Of a stretch of 8,027 bases of DNA, positions 1-6,530 are shown piece after piece. Location of the stretch: the NCBI GenBank assembly GCA_023389535.1, contig JAEWEH010000123.1, forward strand, positions 1-8,027. The letters are read 5' to 3'. Position numbers and translations under genes: made by a program. The stretch's first letter is position 1. Each line of letters starts with the position of its first letter. The DNA is from Pseudomonadota bacterium. GTDB lineage: Bacteria > Pseudomonadota > Gammaproteobacteria > Burkholderiales > Burkholderiaceae_B. The notes beneath the pieces are model-generated. The model was given only the letters and a program-made list of their open reading frames with translations. It had not been told where the DNA came from and searched no databases.

Positions 1-318
1 GCCCAGGCTTTGACCGAAGCGCCGCCGCGAGAGTCCATGCGCCTGATACTGCGCACGCGCATAGGCAGGCAATTGTTATTGGCCGCTCATCAGGCCAAGC
101 TCGGCGCCGTCGTCTCGGTAATCGACAACGGGCCCGGCGTACCCGACGCGCTGCGAGACAAGCTGTTCCATCCCTTGGTCACCGGCAGGGCGACCGGTAC
201 CGGATTGGGCCTGAGCCTGGCGCAAGAATTCGTACAACAGCACGGTGGCATCGTGGAGTTTGATTCCTGCCCAGGGCACACGGAATTCCGCATGGTCCTG
301 CCCCTGGAGCCATCATGA
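1..318 (+). CDS. ntrB: Nitrogen regulation sensor kinase NtrB, C-terminal end (5' truncated by window)
   Basis: NtrB (GlnL) is the cytoplasmic histidine kinase/phosphatase that phosphorylates NtrC when nitrogen is limiting, under control of PII protein. The reading frame is open from base 1, so the gene starts upstream; the PAS domain, the phosphoacceptor His and the N box are outside the window. About 105 residues remain, all from the HATPase domain. Visible motifs are the G1 box DNGPGVP, the F-box region LFHPLVTGRATG, the G2 box GTGLGLS, and the C-terminal PGHTEF followed by a hydrophobic strand. The F-box/G2 segment and the PGHTEF ending closely follow enterobacterial NtrB, which separates it from general kinases. 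Its TGA stop overlaps the ATG of ntrC by four bases, indicating translational coupling. An internal TTG at position 10 is not a credible start. Confidence 0.93.
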   Translation, partial: AQALTEAPPRESMRLILRTRIGRQLLLAAHQAKLGAVVSVIDNGPGVPDALRDKLFHPLVTGRATGTGLGLSLAQEFVQQHGGIVEFDSCPGHTEFRMVLPLEPS

Positions 319-1835
319 AACCGGTATGGATAGTCGATGACGATCAAAGCATAAGGTGGGTGCTGGAAAAGGCCCTTGCCAAAGTAGCTGTGCCTGCTCA
401 AAGCTTTGCCAGTGCCGCGGCGGTCCTGGAGGCCTTCGAACACTCCATGCCATGCGCGCTGGTCACCGATGTGCGCATGCCGGGGCAGGACGGCCTGAGC
501 CTGTTGCAGCAAGTCAAACAGCGCCACCCTCAATTGCCCGTGATCGTGATGACCGCGTACACGGACTTGAACAGTACCGTTGCAGCTTTTCAGAAAGGCG
601 CTTTCGATTATCTGCCCAAGCCGTTCGACGTCAACACTGCCGTCGCGTTGATACAGCGTGCCATCAACACGGAAACGGGAGCCATCCGCGACGTTGACGA
701 CGGCGGCGCCACCGCGGGCTCCGGCCGGATCATGGCGCAATCGTCGTCACCCGCGATGCAAGAAGTCTTTCGGGCGATAGGGCGGCTCGCCGCATCCAAT
801 GTCACAGTGCTGATCACGGGCGAATCCGGCACCGGCAAGGAGCTTATTGCGCGCGCCTTGCATCAGCACAGCAACCGGGCACAAGGGCCTTTTGTGGCGG
901 TCAATGCCGCTGCCATCCCGAAGGATCTGCTGGAAGCAGAACTGTTTGGCCACGAGCGCGGCGCCTTTACTGGCGCCACGCAACAGCGCCGCGGCCGTTT
1001 CGAGGAAGCCAGCCGGGGCACTCTGTTTCTGGATGAAATCGGCGACATGCCCTTTGAACTGCAGACACGCCTGTTGCGCGTATTGGCTGAAGGGAGCTTT
1101 TATCGGGTCGGGGGTTCGCAGCCCATCCGTGCCGATGTACGCATAGTCGCCGCGACCCACCAGCCGCTGGAGCAGCGCGTTGCCGAAGGCAAGTTTCGCG
1201 AAGACTTGTACCACCGGCTGAACGTCATCCGCTTGCGTCTGCCGCCCCTGCGCGAGCGCAAGGAAGACATTCCCGCCCTGGTGCGCCTGTTCATGAAGAA
1301 CAGCGCCGATGAACTGGGCGTGCCGGTGCGTCAATTAACGCCCGACGCCATGCAGTTGCTGGCCGCTTTCGAATACCCGGGCAATATTCGCCAGCTGGAA
1401 AATTTCTGCCAATGGATGACGGTCATGTCCTCCAGCCAGCTTATCGAAAGCAAGGATTTGCCTCCGGAGCTGCTGCACGCCGGAACCGAACGGCTGCGGG
1501 ACAACACGGCGAGCCTTCCTCTCAGTGCATCGGCTCTGGAATCAGCCTCCTCGCCGACACCGCCCTATGGCTTATTGGTTCCCGATTCCCTCAAGCAACC
1601 GCTTCAGGCATCATGGATGCATTTACTGGCCCAGGAGGCGCACGAGCGCCTGGCGCGCAACGAGCCCGCCATCATGGCGACCTTGGTCCGGGACTTTGAG
1701 CGTACGTTGCTGGAAGCCGCGCTGGACCATAGCCGCGGCAGGCGCGCGGAGGCCGCTGAGCGCCTTGGTATAGGCCGCAATACTCTGACGCGAAAATGTG
1801 CCGAACTGGATTTGAATGAAGTCGGGAAACGTTGA
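315..1835 (+). CDS. ntrC: Nitrogen regulation response regulator NtrC (sigma-54 activator)
   Basis: NtrC (GlnG) is the DNA-binding response regulator partner of NtrB and activates sigma-54 promoters of nitrogen-assimilation genes. The protein has 506 residues. An N-terminal receiver domain (about 1-120) carries acidic D8-D10, phosphoacceptor D52, T80 and K102. A central AAA+ sigma-54 interaction domain (about 140-390) has Walker A GESGTGKE at 169-176, the sigma-54-contact loop GAFTGA at 216-221 and Walker B LFLDE at 237-241. A Fis-type helix-turn-helix lies near the C-terminus (about 476-499). All key residues are present, so it should be active. The ATG at 315 is preceded by GGAG (306-309) with a 5-base spacer and overlaps the ntrB stop, fixing the start. 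The length is slightly above the roughly 470 of enterobacterial NtrC, the extra lying in a Ser/Ala/Pro-rich linker before the HTH. Identity as NtrC instead of another sigma-54 regulator is supported by the adjacent ntrB. Confidence 0.95.
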   Translation: MKPVWIVDDDQSIRWVLEKALAKVAVPAQSFASAAAVLEAFEHSMPCALVTDVRMPGQDGLSLLQQVKQRHPQLPVIVMTAYTDLNSTVAAFQKGAFDYLPKPFDVNTAVALIQRAINTETGAIRDVDDGGATAGSGRIMAQSSSPAMQEVFRAIGRLAASNVTVLITGESGTGKELIARALHQHSNRAQGPFVAVNAAAIPKDLLEAELFGHERGAFTGATQQRRGRFEEASRGTLFLDEIGDMPFELQTRLLRVLAEGSFYRVGGSQPIRADVRIVAATHQPLEQRVAEGKFREDLYHRLNVIRLRLPPLRERKEDIPALVRLFMKNSADELGVPVRQLTPDAMQLLAAFEYPGNIRQLENFCQWMTVMSSSQLIESKDLPPELLHAGTERLRDNTASLPLSASALESASSPTPPYGLLVPDSLKQPLQASWMHLLAQEAHERLARNEPAIMATLVRDFERTLLEAALDHSRGRRAEAAERLGIGRNTLTRKCAELDLNEVGKR

Positions 1836-1860
1836 CAGTCCTATGGCCTGTTGATGTTAG
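1832..1860 (+). promoter_or_regulatory. Weak candidate promoter for pagL
   Basis: A perfect -35 hexamer TTGACA (1832-1837) overlaps the ntrC stop codon. With a 17-base spacer, the matching -10 would be TGTTAG (1855-1860), which fits the consensus at only three of six positions. If used, the message would carry a leader of roughly 95 bases containing the hairpin at 1903-1926. The TTGACA may be coincidental. Confidence 0.2.
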
Positions 1861-1902
1861 CAGGGTGTTCGCATAAGCATGATGTTGTGCCATCAGGACG
1901 CG

Positions 1903-1932
1903 AAGTGCCGCCCGGGCACGGCGCTTGCTTTT
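1903..1932 (+). terminator. Candidate intrinsic terminator after ntrBC
   Basis: The arms AAGTGCCG (1903-1910) and CGGCGCTT (1919-1926) can form an 8-bp stem, including one G-U pair, around the 8-base loop CCCGGGCA. Two bases later comes TTTT (1929-1932). The hairpin lies about 70 bases after the ntrC stop and 30 bases before the pagL ATG, as expected for ending the ntrBC transcript. The T-tract is short and interrupted (TTGCTTTT), so termination may be partial. It could instead be a structured leader of pagL. Confidence 0.4.
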
Positions 1933-1962
1933 GGCGGTGGCGTCCAACTCCAAGGAAATCCC

Positions 1963-2556
1963 ATGCGTTCAAGTTGCCGTTTTTCACCGATACCGAAAAA
2001 ATTCTGCGGATGCTTGATAGCGATGGCGCTCGCGTGCGCTGCAGCGGCAGTCCAGGCGCAACCGGTGCAGACGCCAAGTTTCGGCGGTGATCATGTTGAC
2101 GGCCACGCCGGGGGATTAGGCTTGCGCGCGGGCTATAACAGCGATTATCGAAAACTCGCACTCATTTACGAAACGCCGACTTGGTGGAGCTATCAGTCGC
2201 AAGACGGCTGGGGCCGGCTGGACTTGGGCGCCGAGTTGGGCGTTTCGTATTGGGAAGCGCGGCATGGCAGTCCGGATTCGATGTGGCAATTGAGTGCGAT
2301 ACCGATGCTGCGTTGGTGGCCTAGCGATTACTTTTATGCGGAGATAGGCGTCGGGGCCACGGTACTCAGCCGTACGCATTTTGCCGACCGCGATTTGAGC
2401 ACGGCCTACCAGTTCGGCAACCATATAGGTGTGGGTACTGTCATCGCCGATGCGCACCGCATCGGCCTGCGTTATTCTCACTTTTCCAATGCCGGCATCA
2501 AGAAACCGAACCCGGGGCTGGATGTGCTGCAGCTGACCTATACGTATCAGTTTTGA
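1963..2556 (+). CDS. pagL: PagL-type lipid A 3-O-deacylase (outer membrane)
   Basis: PagL enzymes are small outer-membrane beta-barrels that remove the 3-O-linked acyl chain of lipid A, altering endotoxicity and envelope properties. The protein has 197 residues. A Sec signal peptide covers about 1-32 (basic start, Ala/Leu-rich core, cleavage likely VQA|QP), leaving about 165 mature residues, close to the roughly 150 of known PagL. The family active-site segment is near the end: HFSNAGIKKPNPGLD, with catalytic H173 and S175. The residue aligned with the third triad member (Glu140 of Pseudomonas aeruginosa PagL) is D187. The protein ends in YTYQF, a typical outer-membrane C-terminus with terminal Phe. 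The ATG at 1963 is chosen over the in-frame ATG at 1879 because AAGGA (1952-1956) lies 6 bases upstream and a proper signal peptide then begins. It is convergent with fbpC and has no obvious partner gene. Confidence 0.88.
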   Translation: MRSSCRFSPIPKKFCGCLIAMALACAAAAVQAQPVQTPSFGGDHVDGHAGGLGLRAGYNSDYRKLALIYETPTWWSYQSQDGWGRLDLGAELGVSYWEARHGSPDSMWQLSAIPMLRWWPSDYFYAEIGVGATVLSRTHFADRDLSTAYQFGNHIGVGTVIADAHRIGLRYSHFSNAGIKKPNPGLDVLQLTYTYQF

Positions 2557-2623
2557 AGCGCTCTGCGCCAATAGCGGCTTCGGTTGGAAATCACGAGTGG
2601 CCCGGTGCAGCCCGGCGTCGGAT

Positions 2624-3409
2624 TCAACTGGCCTCGCCCCGCAGGTAGGCTTGGGCGCGCTGCGCCATCAACGCCTCGCGCTTGATGAAGTCGGCCACGA
2701 AATCGCTGGCCGGTTCACTGTGCAGACCGTAAGGCGTATCCCATTGGACTATCCTGCCATGTTGCATGACGCCTATGCGATCGGCAATTGCGAAAGCTTC
2801 GGCCTGATTATGGGTGACCAGGATCGCTGTATGGCCGGTTTTCTTCAAAATATCACGCACCTCGAACGCCAGGCGCTCGCGTGTGTCGACATCCAGGTTG
2901 GAAAAGGGCTCGTCAAGCAGCAGGAGCTCGGGCTCGGGTGCAAGCGCGCGCGCCAGGGCGACACGCTGTTGCTGTCCGCCGGACAACTCGTGGGGATAGC
3001 GCCGGCCCGAACTTTCCAGTCCCGTCAATGCCAGGAGTTCCTGTACTCGACGATGGCGCTTCATCTTGTCCCAGCGGCGCAAGCCGAATGCGACATTTTT
3101 TTCGACGCTAAGATGCGGGAACAGGGCGTAGTCCTGGAACATCATGCCCACGTGGCGATGCTCCGGTTCTATCTGGCTGCCAACGGTGGAAAGCACGGTG
3201 TCGCCCAAGGAAATCAGGCCGCCGCGCAACGGTTCAAAACCTGCAATCGCCCGCAGCACGGTCGTCTTGCCGCAGCCTGACGCCCCCAGGAGGCAACCTA
3301 TATTGCCTTTCTCCAGGCAAAGGGAAAGATCCTGGACCACCGGCAACAGGCCTTCCGCCGTATCGTAGGCCAGGGAAACACAATCGAGCTTAAGCAGTTC
3401 TGATGACAT
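2624..3409 (-). CDS. fbpC: Ferric iron ABC transporter, ATP-binding protein (FbpC-like, short form)
   Basis: This is the cytoplasmic ATPase that powers iron(III) uptake through the adjacent permease. The 261-residue protein carries a complete ABC ATPase: Walker A GASGCGKTT (42-50), Q-loop Q92, signature LSGGQ (142-146), Walker B LLLLDEP (162-168), D-loop SNLD (170-173) and switch H200. All catalytic residues are intact. It stops soon after the nucleotide-binding domain, so the C-terminal TOBE/regulatory extension found in FbpC proteins of about 350 residues is absent. The gene is last of three on the minus strand, 30 bases after fbpB. The upstream Shine-Dalgarno is weak, so translation may depend on coupling or on message level. 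Assignment to iron transport rests on the neighbouring fbpA and fbpB; the ATPase alone would fit spermidine/sulfate-type importers as well. Confidence 0.9.
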   Translation of the reverse strand: MSSELLKLDCVSLAYDTAEGLLPVVQDLSLCLEKGNIGCLLGASGCGKTTVLRAIAGFEPLRGGLISLGDTVLSTVGSQIEPEHRHVGMMFQDYALFPHLSVEKNVAFGLRRWDKMKRHRRVQELLALTGLESSGRRYPHELSGGQQQRVALARALAPEPELLLLDEPFSNLDVDTRERLAFEVRDILKKTGHTAILVTHNQAEAFAIADRIGVMQHGRIVQWDTPYGLHSEPASDFVADFIKREALMAQRAQAYLRGEAS

Positions 3410-3439
3410 GGTCTGTACGAGCTTTGATAACGCCTGGCC

Positions 3440-5197
3440 TCAATGTGTAGGCTTGAGCTGTGCACGCGCCAGCAGGATGACGGGCAGCAGTCCGGCCACC
3501 ACGATGGCCAAGGCCGCGACGGCGCCTTCTTCGTAAGTGCCGCGCGCCGCTTCCGCGTAAAGCCAGGTTGCCAGGGTGTCGAAGTTGACCGGACGCAGCA
3601 GCAAAGTGGCCGGCAGTTCCTTCATGGTGTCCACGAACACCAGCAGGGCGGCGGCGCCCAGCGCGGGCCTGAGCAGCGGCAAATGGACGCGCCGCAATGT
3701 GCCCGTAGGGCTTTCGCCGAGCAGCCGGGATACTTGTTCGATAGAGGGTGAAATACGCGCCAGCCCGGCTTCTATGCCGCCTATGGAGATGGCCAGGAAA
3801 CGGATCACGTAAGCGCAGACCAGCGCAGTGCTGGTTCCCATCAACAGCAGGCCGGGGTCGGGCTGGCCCAGGGCTTGCCATAGCCATGACGCGGCGCCAT
3901 CCACCAACATGATGGGACTAAGCAGGCCTATGGCGAGCACGGTGCCCGGAATGGCATAGCCGGACGTGGCGACGCGCGCGCTGAACCGCGGCAGCTTGGC
4001 TTGATGGCCGGCGCGCAGCGTACGGGCCGCCCAGGCAACTGTCAGCCCGCAGACCAATGTCACGGCGGTGGCGATGAGGGCGATCTTCACGGTGTTGTAG
4101 CCGCTCAGGAGCAACTGATCGGATACGGCGCCGACAGAATGGAAGTGCTTGACCGTTTCGTTGAGCAAGTACAGCGCGGGAGCGATAAAGCCGATAATGA
4201 TGGGCAGCCATCCCAGCGTAAGCGCAATGGCGGCGGCAGACCCTTTCAGGCGTCGCGGCTGTAATGCGCGCGACCGTTGCCCGCCGGCATAGCGTTGGTG
4301 GCGGCGGCCATGGCGCTCCAGCAGGATCAGCGCAGCCACGATGGCGAGCATGGTCAGCGCAATCTGTGCAGCCCCCGCCAAGTCCGAGCGCGTGACCCAG
4401 GTCGTGTAGATGGAGACAGTAAGCGTCTGAACGCCCAGGAATTCCGAGGCGCCGATATCGTTCAGTGTTTCGAGCAGCGCCAAGCTGACGCCGACGGCAA
4501 TCGCAGGACGCGCCAGGGGCAGGGCGACACGGAAAAATGCGCTGCGGCCGCTGGCGCCGAGCACTCGCGCTGCCTCCAGCAGGCTGGCTGCCTGCGTGGC
4601 GAACATCACGCGTGTGCTCAGATAGACATAAGGGTATAGGACGAAGCCTAGAAGAAAGATGGCCCCGGGTAGCGAACGCAGGTCCGGAAGCCGGAACTGC
4701 CGCGGGCTGTCGTAACCCAGGATGTCGCGCAGCAAGGTCTGCACGGGGCCTATGGGATGCAGGATATCCAAATAGGCGAAGGCGACGATATAGGTCGGTA
4801 CGGCCAGCGGCAGCAGCAGCGCCCAGGAAAGCAGCCGGCGGCAGGGAAAATCGTAGGCCGTGATGAGCCAGGCGCTGCCTACGCCCAGGCTGGTGACCAG
4901 CACACCGACGCCCATCAGCAGTAGCGCGGTATTGCGAAAGGCCACTGGCAAGACAAAATCCAGCAGATGGGACCAGTGATCCAGCGACCCCTGCATGGAA
5001 AACCAGCCCAGCGCCACAACCGGCGCCAGCACTGCCAAGGCTATCATCAGTGCGGCGACGCGCCACCCCAGACCTGACTTATACGAAAGATAGGGTTGTG
5101 GACGCAACAGAGAAAACGCCTGAAAAAAAAGATGAAACACGGGCCTTGCGGCCCGCGTTCTTCTTGCAGGTGCGAGGCTGTCAGTTATTGAACCCAA
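3440..5197 (-). CDS. fbpB: Ferric iron ABC transporter permease (FbpB-like, fused two-domain)
   Basis: This is the inner-membrane channel for iron delivered by FbpA. At 585 residues it is a fusion of two binding-protein-dependent permease domains with about 12 predicted helices (around 46-67, 90-112, 123-143, 178-196, 231-250, 278-293, 320-345, 368-391, 410-430, 448-470, 511-525, 558-577). Each half has an EAA-type loop that docks the ATPase: EAARVLGASGRSAFFR from 208 and a second, less canonical one (SRLLGESPTGTLRR) from 490. The two-domain layout is typical of FbpB/SfuB/HitB. The start is uncertain. The longest frame begins at a TTG (5197) overlapping the end of fbpA by 17 bases, with GGTGGA placed 5 bases upstream; other candidates are GTG at 5140, inside a hairpin, and TTG at 5107, beyond it. 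No ATG occurs before the first helix. The first 45 residues are hydrophilic and non-essential in appearance. Confidence 0.92.
   Translation of the reverse strand: MGSITDSLAPARRTRAARPVFHLFFQAFSLLRPQPYLSYKSGLGWRVAALMIALAVLAPVVALGWFSMQGSLDHWSHLLDFVLPVAFRNTALLLMGVGVLVTSLGVGSAWLITAYDFPCRRLLSWALLLPLAVPTYIVAFAYLDILHPIGPVQTLLRDILGYDSPRQFRLPDLRSLPGAIFLLGFVLYPYVYLSTRVMFATQAASLLEAARVLGASGRSAFFRVALPLARPAIAVGVSLALLETLNDIGASEFLGVQTLTVSIYTTWVTRSDLAGAAQIALTMLAIVAALILLERHGRRHQRYAGGQRSRALQPRRLKGSAAAIALTLGWLPIIIGFIAPALYLLNETVKHFHSVGAVSDQLLLSGYNTVKIALIATAVTLVCGLTVAWAARTLRAGHQAKLPRFSARVATSGYAIPGTVLAIGLLSPIMLVDGAASWLWQALGQPDPGLLLMGTSTALVCAYVIRFLAISIGGIEAGLARISPSIEQVSRLLGESPTGTLRRVHLPLLRPALGAAALLVFVDTMKELPATLLLRPVNFDTLATWLYAEAARGTYEEGAVAALAIVVAGLLPVILLARAQLKPTH
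5123..5159 (-). terminator. Intra-operon terminator-like hairpin between fbpA and fbpB
   Basis: In the minus-strand transcript the arms AACGCGGGCC (5159-5150) and GGCCCGTGTT (5145-5136) form a 10-bp stem with one G-U pair, closed by a GCAA (GNRA-type) tetraloop. Five bases later comes a run of eight Us (5130-5123). It begins 21 bases after the fbpA stop and lies inside the longest fbpB frame. Transporter operons often place such a structure after the binding-protein gene to stabilise its message and reduce permease expression. The 5-base offset of the U-run suggests partial instead of full termination. The GTG at 5140, a possible fbpB start, is buried in the stem. Confidence 0.65.
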
Positions 5198-6230
5198 CTT
5201 TGTCCACCAGTTCGCTTGCCTGTTTGCGATGTTTGGCGATTTCAGTAAGCGGCAGCGGGTCGACAGTAAGCGTCCCGAAGCTGGCTACCACGGGATCAAG
5301 CGTTATGCCCTGTTTGATCGGATATTCGTAGTTGGCATTGGCATACATGCCTTGAGCCTTGTCCGACACCAGATATTCGAGCAGCTTGACCGCGTTGTCC
5401 TTGTTGGGGGCATGCTTGGCTACTGAAGCGCCGGAAATATTAACATGGGTGCCACGGCTCTTGTCGCTGGCGAACGTGGGGCGCACAACCTTGATGGCAT
5501 CACCCCATTTGCGCGCGTCCGTGCCGGGTTCGGCATTTTTCATGCGGCCCACATAATAAGCATTGGCAATGCCGATATCGCAAATCCCGCCGAGAATATC
5601 GCGCGCAACATCGCGATCGCCGCCGGCTGCTTTGCGGCCAAGATTCTCCTTCACCTTGCGCAACCATGTTTCCGTGGCCTCTACGCCGTTATGGGCGATC
5701 ATGGCGGCGATCAGCGCGGTGTTATAGGGATGCTGCCCGGACCGGATGCAGACCTTGCCCTTCCATTTGGGGTCGGCAAAGTCTTCGTAAGTAATGGCAT
5801 TGATGTCGAGGTCTTTGGCGACATAGGCGACGCGGTCGCGCAACGACAGGGTATACCACTGCTTGTCCGCGCCGCGCAGGTTGGCCGGAATGGCGTCCTG
5901 CAGGGTTTTGGAGTCGATGGGCTGGGTGATGCCGGCCTCGACCAGGTCGAGCAGATTGCCGATATCCACAGTCATCAGCACATCCGCCGGTGATTTGTCG
6001 CCTTCCGCCTTGACACGTTCGATCAGTCCGTCCTTCACGAATACGGTATTGACCTTGACACCAGTATCTTTGGTGAATTCGTCCAGCAGGGGTTGAATGA
6101 GCTTGGGTTCGCGAGTGGTGTACAAACTGACCTCCGAAGCCGAGGCGGCCGCGGGCAGCGTCATCAAGGCGGTCATGCCGGCAAGCATTAAAGACCTAAG
6201 CATAGGTCGCAGATCCCGATTTGGGCTCAT
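5181..6230 (-). CDS. fbpA: Periplasmic ferric iron-binding protein (FbpA-like)
   Basis: FbpA captures Fe3+ in the periplasm and delivers it to the FbpB permease. The protein has 349 residues with a Sec signal peptide (basic start RDLRPMLR, hydrophobic core, cleavage likely ASA|SE after residue 31) and a mature domain beginning EVSLYTTREPKL, typical of this family. Probable iron ligands are the adjacent tyrosines Y225/Y226 in NAYYVGRM plus Y169 in HPYN; the spacing of 56 and 1 residues matches, from memory, Y146/Y202/Y203 of Campylobacter FbpA. Y37 near the mature N-terminus may also contribute. The ATG at 6230 is preferred to an upstream in-frame TTG (6275) because GGAGA (6241-6237) sits 6 bases before it and the signal peptide then starts normally. 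It is first of the fbpABC operon and has Fur-box-like sites about 45-95 bases upstream, consistent with iron repression. Transport of another metal or of iron chelates remains possible. Confidence 0.93.
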   Translation of the reverse strand: MSPNRDLRPMLRSLMLAGMTALMTLPAAASASEVSLYTTREPKLIQPLLDEFTKDTGVKVNTVFVKDGLIERVKAEGDKSPADVLMTVDIGNLLDLVEAGITQPIDSKTLQDAIPANLRGADKQWYTLSLRDRVAYVAKDLDINAITYEDFADPKWKGKVCIRSGQHPYNTALIAAMIAHNGVEATETWLRKVKENLGRKAAGGDRDVARDILGGICDIGIANAYYVGRMKNAEPGTDARKWGDAIKVVRPTFASDKSRGTHVNISGASVAKHAPNKDNAVKLLEYLVSDKAQGMYANANYEYPIKQGITLDPVVASFGTLTVDPLPLTEIAKHRKQASELVDKVGFNN

Positions 6231-6241
6231 CAACTGTCTCC

Positions 6242-6273
6242 AGATAAAGGAAAGAAGATAGGAAAAGAAGGAC
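6242..6273 (-). other. Pyrimidine-rich 5' leader of fbpA
   Basis: Just upstream of the fbpA Shine-Dalgarno, the minus-strand transcript is almost entirely C and U for about 30 bases, interrupted only by a few A or G. The same stretch forms the purine-rich run on the plus strand. It would lie in the 5' untranslated region of fbpA if transcription begins near 6270-6280. A role in ribosomal protein S1 binding or in small-RNA pairing is conceivable but not shown. Confidence 0.4.
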
Positions 6274-6290
6274 AAATGAGAATATTTTGC
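6272..6290. promoter_or_regulatory. Fur-box-like site, fbpA-proximal
   Basis: The plus strand reads AATGAGAAT (6275-6283) followed by ATTTT. It agrees with the 19-base Fur consensus (GATAATGATAATCATTATC) at 11 positions by hand count, with the left half good and the right half poor. It overlaps the AAAATATTCT segment that could serve as the fbpA -10, so Fe-Fur bound here would block transcription of fbpABC. Confidence 0.45.
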
Positions 6291-6306
6291 CTAGAATTGG
6301 CTTAAT

Positions 6307-6325
6307 CGAAATGATTCTCATATGG
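6307..6325. promoter_or_regulatory. Fur-box-like site, fbpA-distal
   Basis: The minus strand reads ATGAGAATCATT (6322-6311), which is the core of a common Fur-box form. It agrees with the 19-base consensus at 11 positions by hand count, with the mismatches at the ends. Its centre is about 35 bases from that of the site at 6272-6290, in opposite orientation, so ATGAGAAT and ATTCTCAT form a spaced inverted pair around the likely fbpA promoter. Confidence 0.55.
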
Positions 6326-6504
6326 ATATCGGAAAGATAGCAGACTGGCCGGGATTATTCAACACGCTGGTCGCTTTCCCGCGAGAAAACCGCTGCCTTT
6401 GTGGTCCATACTTGATTCATATTAAACATCGTGCATTTATGGCCTGATCAATCTTGGGATTGCAGCCGCCAAGCCGTACTATTCCGGAATGCATACCGAG
6501 CAAC

Positions 6505-6530
6505 GATTTTGGGATTCGCCTAAAATCCCC
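6505..6530 (+). promoter_or_regulatory. Candidate fpr promoter -10 with overlapping dyad
   Basis: TAAAAT (6521-6526) matches the sigma-70 -10 consensus at five of six positions and would start transcription about 20-25 bases before the fpr ATG. No recognisable -35 is present at the proper distance, which suggests an activator-dependent promoter. The -10 is embedded in the dyad GGGATT (6511-6516) / AATCCC (6524-6529), and GATTTT (6505-6510) can alternatively pair with AAAATC (6522-6527). A further TTGGGATT copy is at 6454-6461. Confidence 0.4.

Noticed and set aside
747..1334. A 195-codon minus-strand open frame opposite ntrC
   Set aside because: It is antisense to the conserved AAA+ domain of NtrC and has no recognisable features.
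2556..2580. Imperfect stem AAGCGCT/AGCGGCTT between the convergent pagL and fbpC as a shared terminator
   Set aside because: It needs a bulge and a 10-base loop, and neither strand has a T-run after it; I see no convincing terminator in 2557-2623.
2597..3280. A 227-codon plus-strand open frame opposite fbpC
   Set aside because: It is antisense to an ATPase with every motif intact, and its translation has no recognisable domain.
3918..5066. A 382-codon open frame on the minus strand in a second frame of the permease gene
   Set aside because: The product is Arg/Ala/Pro/Gly-rich with no membrane helices or domains, typical of an alternative frame in GC-rich DNA, and it lies wholly inside the well-supported fbpB.
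5445..5993. A 182-codon plus-strand open frame opposite fbpA
   Set aside because: It is a shadow of the FbpA coding sequence with no independent support.
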